Positions 38,353 to 46,947 of a stretch of 64,000 nt of DNA are shown here, in pieces. This stretch comes from Microbaculum marinum (GTDB taxonomy: Bacteria > Pseudomonadota > Alphaproteobacteria > Rhizobiales > Tepidamorphaceae): the NCBI RefSeq assembly GCF_042646165.1, contig NZ_JBHRTC010000004.1; one strand, 5' to 3'. The notes below the pieces were generated by a model. That model was not told the origin of the DNA. It did no database searches and was given only the letters and a program-made list of their open reading frames with translations. Every line of letters begins with the position of its first letter. Position 1 is the stretch's first letter. The position numbers were made by a program, and so were the translations under genes.

Positions 38353-39112
38353 CACTTTCCTTTCCTGGCCGAACGCTCAGCGCTTCGGCAGCGTCTGCTA
38401 CCAGCCGTCCGTATTTCGGCAGTATCGATGCATCGAACCTGAAGGAGGGGATCGTCAGCGCCAGACAACCGGTGACGCGCCCAGCCGACATGACCGGGGC
38501 GGCGATCCCCACGGACTCAGGAATCTTCTCGCTTTGCGACCAGGCCCAGCCGTCCTTGCGAATGCCGCGCAGACGCTTACGCAACGCTGCCGGATCGATC
38601 AGGGCCCCCGTCACCGGAGACGGTTCCGCAGCAGCGATCACAGCCGCCTGCTCGTCCTCGGGCAGAAAGGCAAGGATGGCCAATCCCGAGGCGCCCCAAA
38701 CTATCGGGAAGCGCTGCCGGGCATCGAGCCGGTACCGCAACGAGTGGGGGCTGTCGGAGACCGCCGTGAACACCATGCGGCCGGTCCCGTGCAGATAGAG
38801 AGCGAACGCTGCGGTCTCGCCTGTCTTCTCCGTCAGCCATTCCAGCGATGGCCCGGCAAAGTCCCCGAAGGAATGGCTGTTGGCCACCAGCGTCGCCACG
38901 CGATAGTACTCCGCGCCAATGCCGTAGCGGCGCGTGTGCGGGTCCTGACGAAGGAAGTCCTCGGACACCAGGAGATCAAACATCCGGTGCACCGTGCTTT
39001 GGGCAAGCCCCAACTCCTGGGCCACACTCTTGATGGAGATTGGCCCCTCCGCCTCGGCGGCGGCGCGCAGAACCGCCAGGACACGCACCGTCGTTCCACT
39101 GGGCGTGCTCAT
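38345..39112 (-). CDS. IclR-family regulator, embedded in operon (copy A)
   Basis: A 255-residue IclR: winged HTH in the first 70 residues (VLAVLRAAAEAEGPISIKSV, AQELGLAQSTVHRMFDLL), then the GAF-like effector domain with GIGAEYYRVATLV and the SVGIAAPVMSAGRVTGCLAL strand typical of effector binding. Start at ATG 39112 overlaps the coxL-type stop (ATGA). An unusual place for a regulator: it is internal, coupled to both neighbours, so its level follows the operon's own expression. Confidence 0.88.
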   Translation of the reverse strand: MSTPSGTTVRVLAVLRAAAEAEGPISIKSVAQELGLAQSTVHRMFDLLVSEDFLRQDPHTRRYGIGAEYYRVATLVANSHSFGDFAGPSLEWLTEKTGETAAFALYLHGTGRMVFTAVSDSPHSLRYRLDARQRFPIVWGASGLAILAFLPEDEQAAVIAAAEPSPVTGALIDPAALRKRLRGIRKDGWAWSQSEKIPESVGIAAPVMSAGRVTGCLALTIPSFRFDASILPKYGRLVADAAEALSVRPGKESDD

Positions 39113-41442
39113 GCCACCTTCTTCGACTGGCAGATCACCTCGACAATTCGTTGTGGTGACAGGGGGCACTCCGAGAACCGGGCGCCAAAGGGCCGCAGCG
39201 CGTCCTCGACGGCCGCGACGATGCAAGCCGCCGCCGGTATGGTACCGCCTTCCCCCGCCCCCTTCACGCCGAGCGGGTTGAGCGGAGTCGGCGTCTCCAT
39301 ATGCACTATCTCGACGTCGGGAACATCGGGAGCCATCGGCAGCAGGTAGTCCGCAAGGGTCGTCGTTACCGGCTGCGCCTCGTCGTCGTAGTGCATGTGC
39401 TCGAACAAGGCGTTGCCGATCCCGTGCGCCACGCCGCCCTGTATCTGACCGTCGACGGCCATCGGATTGACCAGACGCCCGCTGTCGTGGGCGACGACGT
39501 AGCGCCGGATCTCCACCGCGCCGGTGTCCGCGTCGACTTCGACCTCGGCGACGTGCGTGCCATTGCAGTAGGTTGCCTGGCGCGGCGAAAACCAGTCGGC
39601 CGTCTCAAGGCCGGGTTCGAGCCCTTCCGGCAAAGTGAATCCCGGCATGCCATTGGCGAACTGCCGCAATTCGCCCAGTGTGACCGAGCGGTTGGTGCCG
39701 CGCGCCCGCACGACACGAGAGTCGATTTCGATGTCGGCTTCCGGCACCTCCAGCCTGAGAGCCGCAAACTTGATGACCTTGGCGCGGAGGCTCTTCGATG
39801 CATTGTGTGTGGACGAGCCGGCATTGACGGTGACGCGGCTCGCAAACGTCCCGATCCCGATCGGCACGATGCCGGTATCGGCCACCCTGACATCGACATC
39901 TTCCATGGGGACGCCGAAGGCGTCTGCCGCGATCTGGGCGAGGATCGTCTTCTGGCCCTGGCCCTGGGGGGCGGCACCCGACGCAATCTCTATTCGCCCG
40001 TCGGCGGCCACGCGGGCCTTGCTGCCTTCGTAGGGCCCGAGGCCGGTTCCCTCGACATAGTTGGCAACGCCGATGCCGATGTACCGCCCTTCGGCCAACG
40101 CTGCGGATTGGCGCTGCTTGAATCCCTCCCAATCCGCCTTCGCAAGGGCAAGGCGCTGGCACTCCGGATAATCGCCACTGTCATAGGTGAGCGGCGAGCC
40201 GTCGCGATAGATCAGCCCCATCCGGTAGGGCATCTGATCTGGCCGGATCATGTTGCGCCGTCGGACTTCGGCAGGATCGAGGCCGAGCCTGTCCGCCAGC
40301 CGGTCCATCATCCGCTCCATGGCGAACACGGCCTGCGGCCGCCCCGCTCCGCGCAGCGGTGTGGTCGGAGGCTTGTTGGTAAAGACCGAACGCATCCGCA
40401 TACGGTAGTTCGGGATCACGTAAGGCCCCGGCACCGTCGTTGCCGCGATGTAGGGGAGTATGATTCCCCACGGAGCCGCACAGCCGCTGTCGTGTACGAG
40501 GTCTCCCTCGACCGCGATCAGGCGCCCGTCGCGATCCGCCGCGACGCGCATCGTCCAAATCTGATCTCGCTCCTGCGTCGTCGACAGGAAATGTTCGCGT
40601 CGGTCCTCGGTCCACTTCACCGGCCGGCCCGTTTCGCGAGCCAGCGCCGCACACAGGACTTCTTCGGGATAGACCATTCCCTTGGGCCCGAAACCGCCTC
40701 CGACATCGGGAGCAATCACGCGGACCTTGCCATCATCGTGTCCCAGCATCTCCACGATGATGTTCTTGACCATGTGCGGCGCCTGGGCGGCCGACCAGAC
40801 GGTCAGTTGATCGGTCAGTGCATCGTACTGCGCCTGGACCGCACGGCACTCCATCGCCTGGCAGCAGCCGCGATGCTGACGGAACGTCTCTTCGATCACC
40901 ACTTCGGCTGCCTCGAAGGGATTTTCGTCCTCCCCGAACTGCAGGACGAGATCCGCCGCGATGTTGTCCTTCAGGCTGGAGTGCATCAACGGCGCACCGG
41001 GCTCCGCCGCAGTTCCGACATCCGCCGCAACAGGCAGCGGGACACCGTCGACAAACACCATCTGCGCGGCGTCCTCGCCCAACTCGCGACTGTCGGCGAG
41101 CACGACCGCCACGGGCTCTCCGACAAACGTCGCCTCGCCATCTGCAAGAACGGGAAAGTTGTGCGGTTGCCGGATTGCCGCATTCGGCACCTGGATGGGA
41201 GTCTGCCGCCCACGAAGGCAGTCCGGCAGGTCCGCCATCGTCCAGATCGAATGCACCCCCGGCATGCCGGCGGCTTCGGAAACATCGACCGAGTCGATGC
41301 GGGCATGGGCCCAGGGCGACCTGACGATCACCGCCACCAGCGCATCGGACAGCACGATATCGTCCGTGAACTGTCCCTTGCCGCGCAGAAGGGGCTCGTC
41401 TTCCCGGCGCTCGACCCGAGCTCCGAAATACTTCGCACCCAT
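39109..41442 (-). CDS. Molybdenum hydroxylase large subunit (CoxL-like, form II)
   Basis: A 777-residue xanthine-oxidase-family catalytic subunit. It binds the molybdopterin cytosine dinucleotide: VGGGFGPKG, and GAGEGGTIPAA with the catalytic Glu. The active-site loop reads TPLRGAGRPQAVF, so it lacks the Cys of the CO-oxidising form I (AYRCSFR) and resembles form II (AYRGAGR). It is therefore not a CO dehydrogenase but probably an aldehyde or aromatic-ring hydroxylase. It overlaps its small subunit by TAATG. The operon order CoxM-S-L is retained. Confidence 0.9.
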   Translation of the reverse strand: MGAKYFGARVERREDEPLLRGKGQFTDDIVLSDALVAVIVRSPWAHARIDSVDVSEAAGMPGVHSIWTMADLPDCLRGRQTPIQVPNAAIRQPHNFPVLADGEATFVGEPVAVVLADSRELGEDAAQMVFVDGVPLPVAADVGTAAEPGAPLMHSSLKDNIAADLVLQFGEDENPFEAAEVVIEETFRQHRGCCQAMECRAVQAQYDALTDQLTVWSAAQAPHMVKNIIVEMLGHDDGKVRVIAPDVGGGFGPKGMVYPEEVLCAALARETGRPVKWTEDRREHFLSTTQERDQIWTMRVAADRDGRLIAVEGDLVHDSGCAAPWGIILPYIAATTVPGPYVIPNYRMRMRSVFTNKPPTTPLRGAGRPQAVFAMERMMDRLADRLGLDPAEVRRRNMIRPDQMPYRMGLIYRDGSPLTYDSGDYPECQRLALAKADWEGFKQRQSAALAEGRYIGIGVANYVEGTGLGPYEGSKARVAADGRIEIASGAAPQGQGQKTILAQIAADAFGVPMEDVDVRVADTGIVPIGIGTFASRVTVNAGSSTHNASKSLRAKVIKFAALRLEVPEADIEIDSRVVRARGTNRSVTLGELRQFANGMPGFTLPEGLEPGLETADWFSPRQATYCNGTHVAEVEVDADTGAVEIRRYVVAHDSGRLVNPMAVDGQIQGGVAHGIGNALFEHMHYDDEAQPVTTTLADYLLPMAPDVPDVEIVHMETPTPLNPLGVKGAGEGGTIPAAACIVAAVEDALRPFGARFSECPLSPQRIVEVICQSKKVA

Positions 41443-41924
41443 TACGACGCCCTCCGAATTTCGGCTGCGGCTTCCATCGCAGCGTCGACAATTCCCTTGT
41501 AGCCGGTGCACCGGCACGCATTCGCCGTGAGCGCTATGCGGACCTCGTCCCGGGTCGGCTCCGGATTGCGCGTCAGGAAGTCGGTCAAGGTCATGAGCAT
41601 TCCGGGCGTGCAGAAGCCGCACTGCAGACCGTGGCATCGCCGAAACGCCGCCTGTAGCGGACCGAGCGGACCCTGCTCCTCGGACAGGCCCTCAACCGTC
41701 ACCACCTCGGCGCCGTCCGCCTGCACCGCCAACATCAGGCAACTGCGGACCGACCGACCGTCGACCATGACAGTACAGGCCCCGCACACGCCGTGCTCGC
41801 AACCGACGTGGGTACCGGTGAGCGACAGCTTCTTGCGCAGAAGTTCGACAAGCGACAGACGCGGCTCGACCGACGCCTGATAGTCCGTGCCATTGACGTT
41901 GATGCTTACGTCCCGCAGGCTCAT
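41442..41924 (-). CDS. Molybdenum hydroxylase [2Fe-2S] small subunit (CoxS-like)
   Basis: A 160-residue two-cluster ferredoxin. Plant-type cluster: GCEHGVCGACTV with its further Cys near SCLML; the second cluster: GLQCGFCTPGML and NACRCTGYKGIV. It passes electrons from the molybdenum centre to FAD. ATG 41924 overlaps the medium-subunit stop (ATGA), and TAATG joins it to the large subunit. Confidence 0.93.
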   Translation of the reverse strand: MSLRDVSINVNGTDYQASVEPRLSLVELLRKKLSLTGTHVGCEHGVCGACTVMVDGRSVRSCLMLAVQADGAEVVTVEGLSEEQGPLGPLQAAFRRCHGLQCGFCTPGMLMTLTDFLTRNPEPTRDEVRIALTANACRCTGYKGIVDAAMEAAAEIRRAS

Positions 41925-42793
41925 TTCTTCTCATCCTTTGCTCGAACGGAGGCCTCTTCGAGAGCACGCACGGTCAGGACGCGCGCCAGATGCCGGCGGT
42001 AGGAGCCGCTGACGACCGCGTCCTGCATCGCCTCGAGCGAAGCAGCCTCCTCTCCGGCCAACTCGAACAGTTGCCGGGTGGGGATCTCACCGACCATCGA
42101 CGTCTCGGCCGTCTTGAGCCTGACCGGGGCGGGTCCGACCCCGAACACCGTCACTGCAGCCCGTGCGATGCTTCCGGCTTCGTCCAGCGCCATCAGGACG
42201 GCCGCGCCGGCCAGGGCGAAGTCGCCGTGGCGGCGCGCAAATTCCCTGAACGACCAGCCGTGGTCGCCCTGCCACGGATTCCAGTCGACGGAAGTCAGCA
42301 GTTCGCCCTCCTCGGCGGCGGGCGTCATGTACCCGACGACGTAGTCCTCGATCGGAACCGAGCGCTTTCCCTCCTTGCCCTGGAGATGCACCACGCCATC
42401 GAGCAGTGCGGAGACCGCGAGCAACTCGGCGGCCGGGTCCAGGTGAGACAGGCTGCCTCCGATCGTGCCGCGGTTGCGAGTGGCGATGTGCCCGACATGG
42501 GACAACGCCTCCAGGGCCACCGGCACCGATTCGGCCAGGCGGGTGTCCTCCTGCATCTCGACCTGCCGCGTCATCGCCCCGATCCTGATGGAGGATCCGT
42601 CGACATCGATAAAGGACAGATCGTCGATCCTGTTCAGGTCGACGAGGTGGTCGAATTGCCCATAGCGGAAGTTCATCATCGGCATCAGCGACTGCCCGCC
42701 GGCGAGCGGTCGTGCGTTCTCCAGGCTCGACAACAGATCGACCGCCTCCGATACGTGGCGCGGATCGTGATACTCGAACGGTGCGGGCCTCAT
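41921..42793 (-). CDS. Molybdenum hydroxylase FAD-binding medium subunit (CoxM-like)
   Basis: A 290-residue FAD subunit. ARPLAGGQSLMPMMNFRYGQ is the first FAD loop, and TRNRGTIGGSLSHLDPAAELL the second; HGDFALAGAAVLMAL is typical of the C-terminal part. It takes electrons from the iron-sulfur subunit and hands them to a quinone, NAD+ or O2. Start ATG 42793 overlaps the stop of the second IclR gene (ATGA). Confidence 0.92.
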   Translation of the reverse strand: MRPAPFEYHDPRHVSEAVDLLSSLENARPLAGGQSLMPMMNFRYGQFDHLVDLNRIDDLSFIDVDGSSIRIGAMTRQVEMQEDTRLAESVPVALEALSHVGHIATRNRGTIGGSLSHLDPAAELLAVSALLDGVVHLQGKEGKRSVPIEDYVVGYMTPAAEEGELLTSVDWNPWQGDHGWSFREFARRHGDFALAGAAVLMALDEAGSIARAAVTVFGVGPAPVRLKTAETSMVGEIPTRQLFELAGEEAASLEAMQDAVVSGSYRRHLARVLTVRALEEASVRAKDEKK

Positions 42794-43560
42794 GCGCTGT
42801 GCTCCTTTCTGACACCGCCGGCGCGCAGATTGTCCGCTGCCTTCTTCACTGCCGCAGTGACCTTCTTCTGGGACTCTTCCGTGTGCCGGAAGGCCGGGAC
42901 CGTAACGAGAATGGAGCCGGCCACCCGGCCGTCCTCGCCGTAGACGGGAGCCGCAGACCCAACGGCACCTTCGACACGCTCGCCGCGCGATATCGCAATC
43001 CCGTTCTGTCGGATTTCGAGAAGCTGTTCGAACAGAACGTCCCTGTCCGTGACCGTATCCGGTGTGACGGCGACGAGGCCGTGACGCTCGATCACGTCGT
43101 GGATCTCCTGCTCCGGGAGGAAGGCAAGGATCGACTTTCCGGACGCACCGGTGTGCAGGAAGTCCCGCCGGCCCAGGGGTATGTCGTAGCCCAGCGGCTG
43201 CGGCGATCGTTCCGACATCACGATGATCATCAGACCCGCCTCGCGATCGTACAGGTTGAACACGACCGTCTCTCCCGTCTCTCGGGCAAGCGCCGCGAGA
43301 GCGGGCCGCAGGCGCAGGAAGAACGGGTTGTCGTTCAGAGATATCGCGGCGAGGCGGAGGAATTCCGCCCCGGCCGTATAGAGCTTGCCAGCCGGAGCGA
43401 AGGCGACGAAGCCGTCTTCCGCAAGCATCCGCATCAGCCGCAGGGTCGTGGAGGTATTGTAGCCGCTCTTGGCCACGAGCTCGCTCAGCGACAGCGGGGC
43501 GCTCGCCTCGACAAGAATCCGAAGCAGGTTCGTCGCCTTGTGAATGGGGCTCTCCGCCAT
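42790..43560 (-). CDS. IclR-family regulator, embedded in operon (copy B)
   Basis: A 256-residue IclR: HTH at about 8-62 (ATNLLRILVEASAPLSLSEL, AKSGYNTSTTLRLMRMLAED), then the effector domain with HTGASGKSILAFL, a common IclR motif, and EGAVGSAAPVYGEDGRVAGS. It is clearly different from copy A, and could sense a different intermediate. ATG 43560; it starts seven bases after the thiolase stop and overlaps the medium-subunit gene. Confidence 0.88.
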   Translation of the reverse strand: MAESPIHKATNLLRILVEASAPLSLSELVAKSGYNTSTTLRLMRMLAEDGFVAFAPAGKLYTAGAEFLRLAAISLNDNPFFLRLRPALAALARETGETVVFNLYDREAGLMIIVMSERSPQPLGYDIPLGRRDFLHTGASGKSILAFLPEQEIHDVIERHGLVAVTPDTVTDRDVLFEQLLEIRQNGIAISRGERVEGAVGSAAPVYGEDGRVAGSILVTVPAFRHTEESQKKVTAAVKKAADNLRAGGVRKEHSA

Positions 43561-43567
43561 CACGCCG

Positions 43568-44707
43568 CTACCTGGAGAAGATGTGGATGGAGCACGCCCC
43601 GTGGTCGAAGCCGGAGATTCCGCCGCCCGTCGCGTGAGCGAGTCCGACACGCGCGCCTTCGACCTGCCGGTCGCCGCATTCACCGCGCAGCTGGCGCACG
43701 ACTTCGACCGCCTGCGCCGCACCGGTCGCGCCAACCGGATGGCCCTTGGCCAGCAGACCTCCCGAGGGGTTCACGGCGACCTTGCCGTCAATCGCGCTGT
43801 CGCCGCGTTCGACGAACGCCCCGGCCTCACCTCTCCCGCAGAAGCCGAAAGCTTCGTAGTAGAGCAGTTCGGCGATCGAGAAAGCGTCGTGCACCTCTGC
43901 GAGATCAACATCGTCCGGTCCGATACCCGCCTCCTCGTAGGCATGACCCGCCCCGCGCACGGTGATCTCGGGCATCGTCATGTCGCGGAATCCGTCGGTG
44001 TGCTTTCCCGAGGACAGATCGGATGCACGAACGAACACCGGATCGCGCCTGTAGCGGCGCGCCGTGGCCGCGTCGGCCAGGACGATCGCCGCCGATCCGT
44101 CTCCCGTCGGACAGCACTGAAGCAGCGTGAAAGGATCGGCTATCAGTCGCGACGACAGCACTTCCTCGACCGTGACCGGCGCACGCATCTGGGCGTCGGG
44201 GTTCATGGCGCCGTTCGCCCGGTTCTTCACGGAGACCTGGGCCAGCTGGCGCTCGGTCAGGCCGAAGTCGTGCATGTAGCGCTTGGCTCGCATCGCATAT
44301 AGCGCCGGCATCACCATGCCCTGCTGGACTTCCCAGTCCTCCCGCTCCAGAGGCAGCGTGCCGCCTCCAAACCTGGTCAACTTCTCGACGCCGATGACGA
44401 GCGCCGTATCGCAGGCACCGGACCGGATCGCCAGAACAGCGGCGCGCAGTGCCGAAGATGAAGAGGAGCAGGCATTCTCAACATTGAAGACCGGAATGCC
44501 CGAAAGCCCCATCCGGCCCAATATCCGTTGCCCTGGCATCATCCCCGACAGCGCCGAGCCGCAATACGCGGCCCCCAACTCCCGGCCGTCGATCCCGGCA
44601 TCCTCCAGGGCCTGCTTGACCGCAGGCCAGCCCAGGTCGGCGATCGTCTTCTCGGGATACTTGCCGAACGGGATCATCCCGACGCCGATTACCGCCGTTT
44701 CACGCAT
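43568..44707 (-). CDS. Thiolase-family protein (SCP-x/acetyl-CoA acetyltransferase-like)
   Basis: A 379-residue thiolase fold protein. VFNVENACSSSSSALRAA holds the nucleophilic Cys, EVHDAFSIAELLYYE the first His motif, and PSGGLLAKGHPVGATGAAQ the second; the last strand HATGGGISGF has no Cys of classical thiolases, as in the SCP-x branch. Such proteins often act with the OB-fold partner next to them in sterol or aromatic side-chain removal. It overlaps that partner's stop by eight bases. It should perform the final thiolytic or aldol-type cleavage. Confidence 0.85.
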   Translation of the reverse strand: MRETAVIGVGMIPFGKYPEKTIADLGWPAVKQALEDAGIDGRELGAAYCGSALSGMMPGQRILGRMGLSGIPVFNVENACSSSSSALRAAVLAIRSGACDTALVIGVEKLTRFGGGTLPLEREDWEVQQGMVMPALYAMRAKRYMHDFGLTERQLAQVSVKNRANGAMNPDAQMRAPVTVEEVLSSRLIADPFTLLQCCPTGDGSAAIVLADAATARRYRRDPVFVRASDLSSGKHTDGFRDMTMPEITVRGAGHAYEEAGIGPDDVDLAEVHDAFSIAELLYYEAFGFCGRGEAGAFVERGDSAIDGKVAVNPSGGLLAKGHPVGATGAAQAVEVVRQLRGECGDRQVEGARVGLAHATGGGISGFDHGACSIHIFSR

Positions 44708-45098
44708 CGGAGGCCTCCGCAGGTTCGAAAACATAGGTCGTGAAGTGCGTTCCCGCGGCGTCCTTGCCGACTTCGCCCATACGTGCGCGGACTCGCGTTC
44801 CAATGCCGACCGACCCACGCCAATGCCCGAAAACGCGCAGCCCGTCTGGCAGGTCGACGTAGGCAAGCCTCACCGGGCGGTGCCACTCGGCTGGTCCGAC
44901 ATGAACTTCGGTCAACGAGTAGACCGTGCCGGCCGCCTCGACGGGCTTCCGGACGATGTCTGTGGATTGGCAGTTGCTGCAAATCGGCGGCATCGGAAAA
45001 GCCCGATTGCCGCAGGCTTGGCATTGGCCGGTAACGAAGCGGATGCTGCCCTCGCCGGCGTCCTCGACGGCATCTCCGGCCAAACTATGGATCGTCAT
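44700..45098 (-). CDS. Zn-ribbon/OB-fold acyl-CoA-associated protein (DUF35)
   Basis: A 132-residue partner protein. Rubredoxin-like Zn ribbon GQCQACGNRAFPMPPICSNC, then an OB fold (AGTVYSLTEVHVGPAEWHRP, LAYVDLPDGLRVFGHW). In relatives, such proteins bind SCP-x-type thiolases and complete the active site for CoA cleavage; the adjacent thiolase supports this. ATG 45098 overlaps the CoxG-type stop (ATGA). Confidence 0.9.
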   Translation of the reverse strand: MTIHSLAGDAVEDAGEGSIRFVTGQCQACGNRAFPMPPICSNCQSTDIVRKPVEAAGTVYSLTEVHVGPAEWHRPVRLAYVDLPDGLRVFGHWRGSVGIGTRVRARMGEVGKDAAGTHFTTYVFEPAEASDA

Positions 45099-45655
45099 TT
45101 CGAGACTCCCTCGCCGCGACGGAAGCGCCCCATCACCGCGCGTCCGGCCAGCCTGGCGACCGACAGCGACTTGCCGCCACCCGCCTCCACCTCGCCGGTC
45201 TCGATCAGGCGGGCGAGGTTGCTTGCAAACTGAAGCGTGAGCTCGTCGGCCAGGGCCTGTATCATCCCGGCACCGCGACCGTACTGTGCGACTGCTCCGA
45301 CGAGCGTCACCTCCGTCGTGCTGGCGACCAGCGTCCCGCCGCCGGCATCCTCGCTCAGTTCAAACGTGAAGTCGGCCTGCGCACGACCGCGTCCGCGACG
45401 TTCCGCGCCCTCGCCGCGCACTCGCATCCGGTAGGTGTCGGCATCGCGCTCGAGGATCCTGCCCTTGCCTCGGAACACCATCGACATCGGACCGAGCCTG
45501 GTGGCGACCTCGCCGACGAAGCTGTCGCCACCATCCCACTCGGAAAGGGTGCCGCCCGGGAAGCAGGTGGCCATCAGGTCGAGTTGCTGCAGCAAGGCCC
45601 AGGTATCGGGCGGCGGCAGCGTGAGTCTGAACGAGTTGTTGCAAACGATCGCCAT
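45095..45655 (-). CDS. CoxG-like SRPBCC protein
   Basis: A 186-residue START/SRPBCC-fold protein. The N-terminus is NNSFRLTLPPPDTWALLQQLDLMATCFPGG, the CoxG-type start, and the C-terminus has RGAGMIQALADELTLQFASN. CoxG anchors or matures CO dehydrogenase at the membrane; here it accompanies a form II molybdenum hydroxylase but is separated from coxMSL by three genes. It starts the part of the operon following the binding-protein gene (54 bp gap). Confidence 0.82.
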   Translation of the reverse strand: MAIVCNNSFRLTLPPPDTWALLQQLDLMATCFPGGTLSEWDGGDSFVGEVATRLGPMSMVFRGKGRILERDADTYRMRVRGEGAERRGRGRAQADFTFELSEDAGGGTLVASTTEVTLVGAVAQYGRGAGMIQALADELTLQFASNLARLIETGEVEAGGGKSLSVARLAGRAVMGRFRRGEGVSK

Positions 45656-45709
45656 CTTTGTCTCCTTGCAGATCGGCCGGCGCCGCGACGCGACGCCGGC
45701 GATCCTGTC

Positions 45710-46924
45710 TCAGTAGGAGTATTCCGCAGCTTCCGGGCTGGCGAAGTTCTCCTTCAGCGACTTCAGGCCGAAGGGCTTCTCGCGATCGACGCCGAAAACC
45801 GTGCTCTTGCGAGGCGGATTCCGCTTCTCAATCGCGCCGTAGTGGTAGTCGCCGATCAGGCCGCCGAAATCGACGTTGTCCATCGTGGCGAGCGCGTTCA
45901 TGACGCCTTCCCGCGAAAGGTCGCCGTGGGCCACCGCCTTCTCGATCATGGCAGTCACGGCACGCGCCTGGTTGTAGCCCAGCACGAACCAGACGTTGGG
46001 GGCCTGATCCGGCTTGTGCGCCGCGATATCGGCTTCCAGTTCGGCCATGCCGGGCGAATTCGCCTGGTTGCCCCATTCCGTCCCCTCGCCGGCCAACCAC
46101 ACGTTCTTCTCGAGGTAGTCGACTACCGGGCTGTCGAGCAGGGCCCCATGCCACGAAGGCCACTGCGCAATCCATCGCGGCTCGAAACCTGCGCGGGCGG
46201 AGTTGCCCACGATCCTGGCAAGTTGCGGCGGCACCGTCGTTACGAACACCATCTCGCAACCGGCCGACTTGAGCTGTTCAATCTGCCCGGTGAAGTCCTG
46301 GTCGGACTGGCTCAAGGTCACTTCCGCAGCGATTTCCAGACCGCGCTTTTCGGCAACGAACTTGATGCCGTCCATGCCGGCCTCGCCGTAGGGATCGTCG
46401 CGAACCAGACCGCAGATGACGGGATCGTCGTCGGCTTCGGTATCCAGCCAGTGCGCGAAGGCGTTGACCGCCATGATCTGATAGGTAGCACCGACCGGCA
46501 GAAGGTTCGGATCGTGCACCCAATAGCTGTCGAACGATGCCGGCGCGACGACCATCTTGTCGGTTCGGAGCTGTGGCAGGATCGCCTTCGTGGTGTGGGT
46601 CCCGAAGACCTGGCTGAAGCTGACCACCTGGTTCTTCAGCTTGTTGTACTGCTGGACGGTCAGCGCCTCCTGATTGGCGTTGTCCTCGGTCAGGAGCTTG
46701 ACCTTGTACTTGCCGGCGATGCCGCCCTGCTCGTTGATCCTCTCAAACCACACCTCGTGACCGGCCGTAACCGGCAGCCCGAGCACGGCTACCGGGCCGC
46801 TGAGCGGTGAGATGATGCCGAGCGTGATCGTTTCCCCGTCAAAACCGGGAACTTCTTCCAGCTCGGCGGCTGCCGCGATTGCCGGAGCCATCGCGACCAG
46901 TGACATCAATAGGTATTTCTTCAA
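45710..46924 (-). CDS. ABC transporter periplasmic substrate-binding protein (LivK-type)
   Basis: About 404 residues: signal peptide LKKYLLMSLVAMAPAIAAAA, then a type I periplasmic-binding fold (TITLGIISPLSGPVAVLGLP, KVKLLTEDNANQ, VCGLVRDDPYGEAGMDGIKF). It belongs to the Peripla_BP_6 group, which binds branched-chain amino acids, amides, or aromatic carboxylates. The start TTG 46924 is chosen since AGGGAGGA lies at the right distance; an ATG further up (46951) runs through the preceding gene's end. It feeds the permeases of the next two genes. Confidence 0.88.
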   Translation of the reverse strand: MKKYLLMSLVAMAPAIAAAAELEEVPGFDGETITLGIISPLSGPVAVLGLPVTAGHEVWFERINEQGGIAGKYKVKLLTEDNANQEALTVQQYNKLKNQVVSFSQVFGTHTTKAILPQLRTDKMVVAPASFDSYWVHDPNLLPVGATYQIMAVNAFAHWLDTEADDDPVICGLVRDDPYGEAGMDGIKFVAEKRGLEIAAEVTLSQSDQDFTGQIEQLKSAGCEMVFVTTVPPQLARIVGNSARAGFEPRWIAQWPSWHGALLDSPVVDYLEKNVWLAGEGTEWGNQANSPGMAELEADIAAHKPDQAPNVWFVLGYNQARAVTAMIEKAVAHGDLSREGVMNALATMDNVDFGGLIGDYHYGAIEKRNPPRKSTVFGVDREKPFGLKSLKENFASPEAAEYSY

Positions 46925-46947
46925 GTCAGTCCTCCCTGGGGTTGATT

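Noticed and set aside
39109..42793. Carbon monoxide dehydrogenase (CoxMSL) for CO oxidation
   Set aside because: The large subunit has LRGAGR instead of the AYRCSFR loop needed for the Cu-Mo centre, so CO is unlikely to be the substrate.
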